64,000 bases of DNA from Cafeteria roenbergensis (lineage: Eukaryota > Sar > Bigyra > Bicosoecida > Cafeteriaceae), in the NCBI GenBank assembly GCA_008330645.1, contig VLTN01000006.1:1-64000 (forward strand), written 5' to 3'. Below, in pieces: positions 35,601 to 44,600 of this stretch; within the stretch, counting starts at the first letter, position 1; the number at the start of each line of letters is the position of its first letter. A program made the position numbers and the translations under genes. Below the pieces are notes generated by a model. That model saw only the letters and a list, made by a program, of their open reading frames with translations. It was not told the origin of the DNA and ran no database searches.

Positions 35601-38600
35601 GCCCACGGCGCGGGCACTGAGCGGCCCGCCCTGGTCGGATACTGACTGCCGCGCAGACGGGGGCCAGGCAAGAGCTGCCCGCTCAAGCGCGTCGAGCAGC
35701 TCTGGCGCCACGCCAGAAGCCTCGAGGTTGGCCCGCAAGGCAAGGGCATCGTCCCCCCCGTCCGCGAGCACGTGGGCCTGCTCAAACGAGGGCATCGCAT
35801 CGGCTGTGGGCGACCGCACGGCCGAGGGAATGACGGCCCTGTGCCCTGTTCGTTCGCCCAGCTCCGCCGCCCCGCTGCTGCATGCGCGGCGGCGTCTGCC
35901 AGCCAGTCGAACGGTGACCTCATCTCGCGAGCCGTCGCTGTGCCCAAAGAGCGGCGCAGAGTCCCTGGAGGAGGAGGAGGAGGAGGAGGAGGAGTAAGCG
36001 GAGAGGGCGTGGCGAGGAGAGCGCGCCTGGCCGTCGGCAGAGTCAGCGGCAAAGGCAGAGTCGCCCGAAGCAGGGGCAGACAGCCGGCTCGTGGCCGCCC
36101 CGCTGGACGACGGCCCGTCTTTGCGCCGCTGCGGTGCGGAGTGGCCTGCTGCTGCCTGCCCCGCGCTTTGGCGCCGAGGAGAGCCACCGAGCCTGCTCGT
36201 GCTGGCGCTGCTGAACCCGGACGCGAACTCGCTCGGGGCGCGAGAAAGCCCTTCTCCGCCTGGCGAAGAGCTGCCTGCATCGCCTTGGCCGGGCTGGACG
36301 TCGCCTGCAGACCGATCGCCTCTGCCACGGGGCGTGACCAGCAGCCGAAGCTCAGTGTCATGCTCAGGGGCTCCCTCCGCCAGCCGCTCGCGGGCAGCAG
36401 CGAGCAGCCCCATGGGCGCCGTGCACGGTCTGGGGGCAACGCACCTGTCCCCCGGCCTGCCTGCAGCGGGCGCTGGAGAGCGAGGCAGCGAGGACCGCAA
36501 GGTCGACGGCTGGCCCACCAGGCCGAGCGACTCAGCCTCCCTCAGAGCCTGCGCTCCTGCCTGCGCCACCTTGGCCAGGAGCTCTCGCTGGCTGCGCTCG
36601 GCCGCTTTGACTCGCGCAGCGTCTCGCTCCTGCTCCCTTGCCTCTGTGGCAGCGCGGAGCAGCCGCTGCCTGGCCTCGGCGGTTTCCAGAAGCTTCTTCA
36701 GCGCGCGGCTCGCTGCCCCAGCGCCCAGGGACCGCAACTCGCGCGTCGCAGCGTCCAGGCCCCAGTCAGACGACGTGGCCCGATCCCACACAGCCTGGGC
36801 CCCCTTGCCAGCGCTGGCGTCTCCTTTGCTGGCCTGGAGCGCTCTGCCGAGCCCATGCCGGGACGCTGGGCCCCGCGACTGCGCTGCAGCGTCGCTGGCC
36901 CGGGTGCCGTCCCCGGAGCTGTCGCGGTGGCGGCCTGTGTCAGTCACTGCGGCAAGCACTGCCCACTCCGCCTGGGCGCGCATGCGCACCCGCCGCATCA
37001 CGCAGTCGAGCGGGGTTGCGCCGGCAATGTCGCCAACCGTCATCTCGGCCCCATACTCGTTCACCAGGGCCTGCGCAGTGAGGATGTGCGCAGGTCGCGT
37101 CAGGCCAACGTTGGGAGCCGCTGCGCAGTGCAGAGGCGTGCGCCCTCGTCGGCTCGGCGCGTGCGAAAGTAGGGCAAAGAGCGACGCGGCCATGAGCTGC
37201 GCGAACACTGCTGGCGACACGGCATCGTCCTCCGAGGCGCCCGTCCCTGCGATGCGAAGAATGCCGACAGCGACTGCGGACGACGTCATTCGAGCAGACA
37301 AGACGCGTGGAAGCACCGACGCCGGGTGAGGCATCGCCACCGCCGCATCGCCGAAGACCAGCCGGACCAGGGCCACCGGGTCCCCTGGCGGCGGCAGCCG
37401 GGGCTCGCCGTCCGAGTCGTCGGTCGACTGGTCCGACGACTCCGATGCCTGCTCGTCCGTCGGCTCAGAGCTCTCGCCACCACTGCCGCCCCTTGTCAGC
37501 TCAGCGTCGGCGTCCGGAGGAGGGCCAGCCGCTTCATCCTGCTGATCCAAGGTCAGGCCGAGCCGCCTCGCCTCGCGCTTCCGCTTGCGCGCACGGCTGG
37601 CCGCGAGCTGCCTGAGCCGACGCTGCCGCCTCACGTCGGCGTCGCCAGCCTCCGACCGAGGCGACTGCGAGCCGAAGCTCAGCGCGTCCTCGCTGTCGTC
37701 TGCCCCCAGTCGCGAAGCGGCCTCGTCGATCTCGCTCCCAGACGACGCAAGGGAGTCGTGGTCGTCCGGCTCGAGGCCACGGGCCACGTTCAGCAAGTCG
37801 CCGCGCACCCCGACCCGACCCCGCGCAGCCTTCAGCGAGCGCGCACCGCTACGGCCGGAGCCATCGGCGGCGCGCTCGGCATCGTCCCCCGAGTCTTCCT
37901 CGCCGTCCCCTCGGTTGCCTTCGCCGCCCTGATGGCGAGTCCGGCCCTTGGCGCCGAAGAGGCCCCGGCGCAGAAGACGAGTTCGCTTGCGAAGCCGGCG
38001 GCCGGGCCGCCGAGGCGGCCACACGGGGGGGGGCACGTGGGATCCGTAGCGGGCGCTGAGGCCCTCCCTGAGCTCAACCCAGCGGGCGTTCTCGGCGAGC
38101 TGCCTGTCGTAGTCGTCGAACAGGCCGCCCAGCAGCGAGAGGAAGTCCGCGTGGAACCAGCCGAGCCGGTACACTTGCCGCTGCCACTTGTCGAGTCGAG
38201 CCAGCAGCGCCTCGTCGAAGAGCTCCTGACAGCGCGCCACGAACCGGGGAGACCGCGTGTAGCCCAGAAGACAGCGGCGAGAGTGGTGCATCAGCAGGCG
38301 CAGCAGGCCCAGGTGGCCCCCCTCCGCCGCCGCGTGGATGGGAAGCTCCCCGTACGAGTCCCTGCACCCGACCGCGGCCAGGCCCCTGGACACAAGCAGG
38401 CCGGCCATGCGGGCGTCGCCCCTGGCCGCCGCGTGGTGCAGGGCCGACCGCCCTGCCGCGTCGCGGCCGTCGGGGTCCGCGCCCGCGGCCAGCAGCATGG
38501 CCACGACCTCGGCGTGGCCAGCGCGGGCCGCCAGCACCAAGGGCGGGTCCCCCCGCTCGGGGGACGGCTCGGAGGGGTCCTGCCCTCCGATGAGGAACCT

Positions 38601-41600
38601 GAGGGCGGAGTCGGCCTCGCCGCGGCGCGCAGCCCCCCAGAGCGACATTCCTAGCTCGTCTCCCGGGTCGGCCGCTGCCCCCAGACCCGCCGGCTCGCCG
38701 CGGGGCTCCGCTTGCCCAGCAGCCCACGCTGCGGTCGCGTCGTTGCCCTCCTCCTCTTCGCCGGCCCAAGCGCTGCCGCCAGTCGGGGCAGAGCCTGCGC
38801 TCCCACGCTGCCCCAAAGTGCGTGCGCGCGCCAGCAGGTGCCGCCTCGTCTCCAGGGACGCCGGCTTGTCAAGGCCGTAAGTTCCGTCCGCAAGGATTCC
38901 CAGAGAAGCGTCGGCAAACGTTGCCTGCGCGGGGCCGTCGCCGCCCACCACGCCGGGCCGCTCGGCGTGGTCCGTGGCCGAGCGAAATGCTGTGGCAAAC
39001 TCTCCAGAGAGCGACGGCCCGGTCTTGCCCGCTTCCGCCGCAGCGGCGTCTGCGTCCCAGTGGCCGTCGCCGCCCCCAGCAAGCCCACTGGCTCCGGAGG
39101 CAGGCTCGGGGCCGCGGCGGCCCGCCGCGGCCTCGCGCTGGGCTCGCTTCTCGGGGCGGGAGCCGCTGCCAGCCGAGTCGAAGCCAGCCGGGCGGCGTGG
39201 CCGCGGGAGCGTGACCAGCGGAACCACAGCCAGAAGCGGGGCCAGCCTCCCTCCAGTCTCTAGGAGGCCTCGCCAGGTGTCCGTCGCGCTGGCCCGCTCT
39301 GCCGCAGCGGCGGCTGTTGGCGCCGCGTGACTGACGTGCATGCCGGCGCGGACGGCGTTCACCACTGCCGAGTGCAGCGTCGCGCGGGACGCTTTGGCGG
39401 CGACTGGGGGCACGGACCCTGCTGGCCCGGCCGGCTGCAGTAGGCCGCTCCCGCCCAGCGCACGGCTTAGAGCGTTGCCGCCCTGCAACGCCGCCAGCGT
39501 CGTGTCCGCCAGTTCGGTGGCGCGGGCTTGCGAGCCCCGCCACCCGGCGGCGCTCACGCGGCCGAGGTCCAGGGCCGCGCTTCCATCGGCCGCTGCCTCC
39601 GTGGGCCGGGACGCCCACACGTCCAGCGGTCCGCCCTCGGGCACCAGCGGCAGCCCGGCCGTGAAGAAGCCAGGGGAGCGGGTGCCGGCGACCCGCGGTG
39701 CGGGGTCTGCACTGGCCCCTAGTGCGGCAGCCAGCGCCGGGACGGCCCTGCTGCCGCTCGCTGCAGGGTGGGATGGCGTGGGCGCCCAGCCCAGGTGGAA
39801 GCCGGAGGGGCCCCTGGCCGCCATGGTCGCCAGGGCGAGCTGGCGCTGGTGCATGGCAGCGTCAGAGGCCCCCAGAGTCTGCAGGGGGACCATCCACGAC
39901 GGAGCCTGCAGCTGCACGTGGGGAAGTGCCCCGGGGGGCGCCGTTCTGATGTCCGCCGCCGCTGCCGTGCGTGGGGCGGGCGGCAGAAGCTCCGGCGGAA
40001 GCCGGGCCCCGCTTGCCAGCGCCGCTCTGAGCTCGCGGACCTGCTGGCTGCCCCGCTCCTCGGCATCGCGCCAAGGCCGGGCCGGGTCCAGGCCGGGCGC
40101 CGTGTCTGCTCCCGGGAGCCAAGTGCGAGACCTGTGCGCGCCGTGTCCTGTGCCGTTCCTCGCTGAGCCTGCGCCGCGGCCAGCGGCAGCCATGGCAGCA
40201 ACCGCAGCCTCGTCCGCGTAGTCGTAGTCCAGCGCGTGACTGAAGCCGAGAGAGGCGTGCGTGGCCGCTCGGTACCCTGCCGGCACGACGGTGCCCGCCT
40301 CCTCGGCAGCAGCTGCTTGCAGGAGGGGCCGGGTCGCGCCTCGCGACGGTGGCAGCCCGCGGTCGTTCACACCAGCCTGCGTGGGGCCGGCGCCCATTCC
40401 CCGGCCGTGCCACGGCCCGTGGCCTCGGGAGCCGTCCACGCGCTCGAACAAGGCCGGGGTGCCTGGCGTGCGTCCCCGCGACCGCAGCTCGGCGCGCGGA
40501 GGCCTGCCTGCCCCGGCGGCAAGAGAGTCCGCAACGGCGCTCGCCGCCCTCGCCGCATCGCCGGCCGGAAACACGGGCCCGTCGGCCGTCGGCCCAAGCG
40601 GAAGCATTGCCGAGGGCCCAGCGAACCCTGGGTCCGCGAATGTGTCCCGCAGCGACTGCGACCGGCGGTCAGCAGAGGCACTGCCCGAAGGGCCGCGGCC
40701 GCCCGCGCCGCTGCTGCGCCCGCCTCTGGGCGCCGAACTGCCCGCTCTCCGATTCCGCGCAGCTGCCACAATGCTCGGGCTCGGGCTCAGGCCGGCAGGC
40801 ACCATGACTGCCGACGCCGACCCGGACACGCTCCCAGTGGCGGTGCCTGCTTGGCTCTGCCCGGGCACGGAGCCCGCCAGGGGAGACACCAGCGTCGCGG
40901 GCAGGGGCTGCCGGCTGCTGTGGTGGCTGGCCATAATGCGGAGCGAGCCAGTGGGTGCCAGACGCCGCAGGCGCGGCCGCACGCCGGATCCGGGCCCCAG
41001 CGAGCCCTCGCCACCGCCAGCTCCGGTGCCGCCGCCGCCAGCGCCGCCAGCGCCGCCAGCGCCGCCGACTCTCTGGCTCGAGCGAACGGCAAAGCTGGCA
41101 GAGCGAAGCACCGCCCGCGGGTGGCGCTCAGAGGCAGTGCCCGGGCGGCGGGAGGCCGGGAGCTCGAGGGAGCCTCCGCCGCGCAGCTCAAAGTCCTCTG
41201 CCGTCCCTGGGCGGCGGGGCGCCAGGTCGCGGCTGCTTGGCGACTGAGAACGCTGTCCCTCGGCGGTCGCCTTGCTTCCCCGGCTGGGCCAGTGGCGTCG
41301 CTCTGTGCCGCCGCCACTGCTGACTGCCAGGGGGCTTCTCGGGCCCCGGGGCACGGCAACGGAGGCGCCTCCTGTGTGCGGCCTGGACACGCTGCCCGAG
41401 GCCGGCAGCGGGCCGAGCGAGTCCGACGGCAGCCGGGGCCGCGCCCCCAAACCGGTGCCCACCTGCCCTCCCGCGCTCGAGAACGAGGCAGCCGCCCCGC
41501 GCGGACGCGGAAGGTGAAGGGGCGAGCCGGCCTCGGGGCTGGAGTCCCCCAAAGCAGCGCCCCCCTCCAGCGTCCCCAGCTCCGCGACCGAGGCGGACGG

Positions 41601-44600
41601 CGACGAGAGCGCGCTGCGTGAAAACTGGTGCCGGTTGAGCGCTGCGGCGTCGGCCTCCCGCTGGGCCCGCGCCCGCGCCGCCTCCCCTCGTACCGCGGCG
41701 ACCTCGTCCTCAGCAGCCGCTGCCTCCTCAAACGCTTGGTTGAACATGTCGGCTGCCGTCGCGAGCCCGCCTCGCGCAGCCGTGTGCCGCACCACGCTGG
41801 CGTCGTCGCCAGCCTGGCTTTCCGCAGCGGCTTGCTCAGCGCGCCCATGCGCCTTGGAGCTCGCGATGGTTGAGCCGCCAGCGGCGTCGCCCTCAGCCCA
41901 CAGGGACGGGGAGCGACCCTCCATCACAGCGCTGGCTGCCATGGGGCTCGAGAACCCCGGCGCCAGCCTTGCCTGAGTGCTTGCCCGAGCCAGAGAGTCA
42001 GACCTCACCAGCGACCCGTGCCGAGACGACGACCGCACGAGCGAGGACTCGATACCCCGGGAGCGCGACGCCGCTCGGAGCAACGGCTGCTTGCTGCGCT
42101 TGTGCTTGCGCCGGCGCCGCCCCCGACCACCAGAGCCCGCTGCGCCGGTGCCGCGCGAGCCAAAGCCCCTGGGAGGCTGCGGCGCCTCGCCCCCGCCCGA
42201 TGAGCCGCCGCTTGGCGAGGTGCGGCCGCTGGACGAGGAGGAGGCCTCGTCCTCGTCGAACACGTCTCCAGCTCCGCCCCTCTGCTCGGCACCGGCACCG
42301 TCGCTGGCTGCAGCAGCGGCGTCCTCTTGCTCGTCGCTCTCGTCCGCGTCGGCTCTGCCCGGCAGCGCGAGCTCACCTCCGCCCGCGCCGGCACCCCTCC
42401 ACTCGGCGTCCTGCTCGCCCTCCTGGCCAGAGTCCCAGCTCTGCCGGTCCAGCCCGTCGGCCCCGCCAGCAGGGGCGTCCCCCCAGCCCGCCTCGCCAGC
42501 CTCCACGCCCCGTCCGTGTGCCGCGCGCAGGCGCGCCTTCTCCTCCTGCTCCGCCTCGTTCTCGGCCTGGAAGAGCCGCCAGAGGTCCGTGTCCCGCCCC
42601 CTGCCCTGAACGACCACGTCGCCGACCTGCACCTCTCTCGTGGACACCGCAACAGCCCCTCCTGCAGCGACTCTTGCAGCAGCCGGAGCGTCCCAGGAGC
42701 CGTCAGGGCCGCGGGCGCCGCCGGCGCCCCCAGGTTCGTGCTCGAGCTGGGAGGGTGACGCCATCCCTCCGGCCTCACCGTCCATCCGCGTCCCGTCGCG
42801 CTCCGCATCCGTCGTATGCAGGGACGAGAGAGAGGGCATTGACGCTCCGGCGCGCCCGTCCCCGGGGCCGTCATCCCAGAGGGGGGAGCTGCCGCCCGAG
42901 CCTGCGCTGCCGGCGTTGGCCGCCCGGACCGGGTCGGGGGCTGCTCCAGCTCCAGCCGTCCAAGCCCTGCCGCCGCTTCCGCCGCCACCGCTGCCGTCCG
43001 AGTCGTCGCCACTGCGAGCGTCGCCACCGCGGCCGTCCGAGTCGTCGCCGCTGCCCCGGGAGCTGCTTCCGCCCGCGCCGAGGTCGCCGTCGTCCGTTGC
43101 TTCTCCGCGAGCTGCTGCACTCGCGACGACGTCCAGCGCCCCGGCCGCCGCAGCGTCGCCAGCTCCAGCGCCGCGCTCGCTGTCCAAGCCCTCGCCACCT
43201 CTGGCTGCGCCCGAACCAGCGTCGTTGGGGCCGCCGCGCTTGCCCGACCCATCCAGCACGCTGCTGCCCCCGCCTGAGGCGGCGCCGCCATTCTGCCAGC
43301 TCCCGAGTGTCGATTCGCCGGACCGCCCTGCGCGGTCGGGCGCCGTCTCGCCTCCAGAGCACCCGGATGCCGCGGCAGCGCCACCGACCTGGTCAGGCCG
43401 GTCCAGCGCGTCAGCGACCCTCAGCGCCTCGGCCACCCCTGGCCCGGGCGCAGGCGGCTCGGCGCTGGCCGCCCATGCCCCAGAGAGCCCTCCCTGCTCC
43501 AGCGCATTCAAGGCATCGTTCTGGGCCGCCAGTTCGACCGCACTCTGAACAGTCGCCAGGGCTGCCGCAGCCGGGTCCACCACCGCAAGCAGCCTCTCCC
43601 GGGCCGCTTCGAACGCCGCCCACAGCGCGCCCCCCTCGCCCCCTCCGCCGCGCAGCTCCCGCTGCGCGTGCGCCACCGCCTCCGCTGCCAGGACCACCTC
43701 TTTGTGAGCGACGCGCTCTGCCCGGTGCCGAAGAAGCTCTGCCTCACGCGCTGCGGCCGAGACCGCGAGGCGGACTTGCTTCCTTGCGATTCCCCGCGGC
43801 GCGTGCAGCTTGGATCGCGCCCGGGCAGCTCGCCCAGCCGCGCCCGCGCTCACGTCCCCACCGGGTCCGTGCCCCGCAAGGCGCTGCACGAGGCCCGGGT
43901 GCGCGGCCGGATCCAGCCCTGAGCGCAGCATCAGCTGCATCAGGGCAAGGCCTGGCACGCCTCGCGCCCGCTGAGCCTTGACCCAACTGGCCCACCCGTC
44001 CGGCAGAGCTCGAAGCTGCGACAGCGAGTCGGACGGCTTGATGAGCGGGGAGCCCCCCCCGGCTCTGACGGCGGAGCCCCTCGCCGTGGACGGCGCCGAT
44101 TGCACGGAGGCCGCCGCCGACTGCCACGCCGTCGGCGGCGCCTCTCCGGCCTGCTCCACTTGCCCAGAACCCGGGAGCGACGCGTCCCAGCGAAGCTCTG
44201 CTGCCCCGCCCGTGCCCGGCGGGGCGACGCGGCGCGGCGCGGCCTCCTCGGCGGGCCCCGCCGGCCGGGGCAGCGGGGCGGGCGCCACTGCCCAATCTGC
44301 CCGCCTGCCCCTGCGCCTCGAGAGCCGGTAGGGCGCGAAGCCCATGGCCTCCCGGAGCGACGCCGCCGCCTCCACCAGCTGCATCATGGCGGCGCAGCGG
44401 GCAGGGCAGAACCCCTTTCTCGCCACGATGGCCAGCACCTCCTCGGCAGGCACCCCCCGCCAGAGGTTGTCCTCAGCCCACTGCAGCCACGCGGCGGGGA
44501 TCTCACCCTCTGCCAGCGACAGCCCAGGCAGCCACGGCCGCAGCCGGGCCAGCGCCCGCCTCGCGGCAGCGTCCTTTGCCGCACGCGTGCTCTTCCCGAT

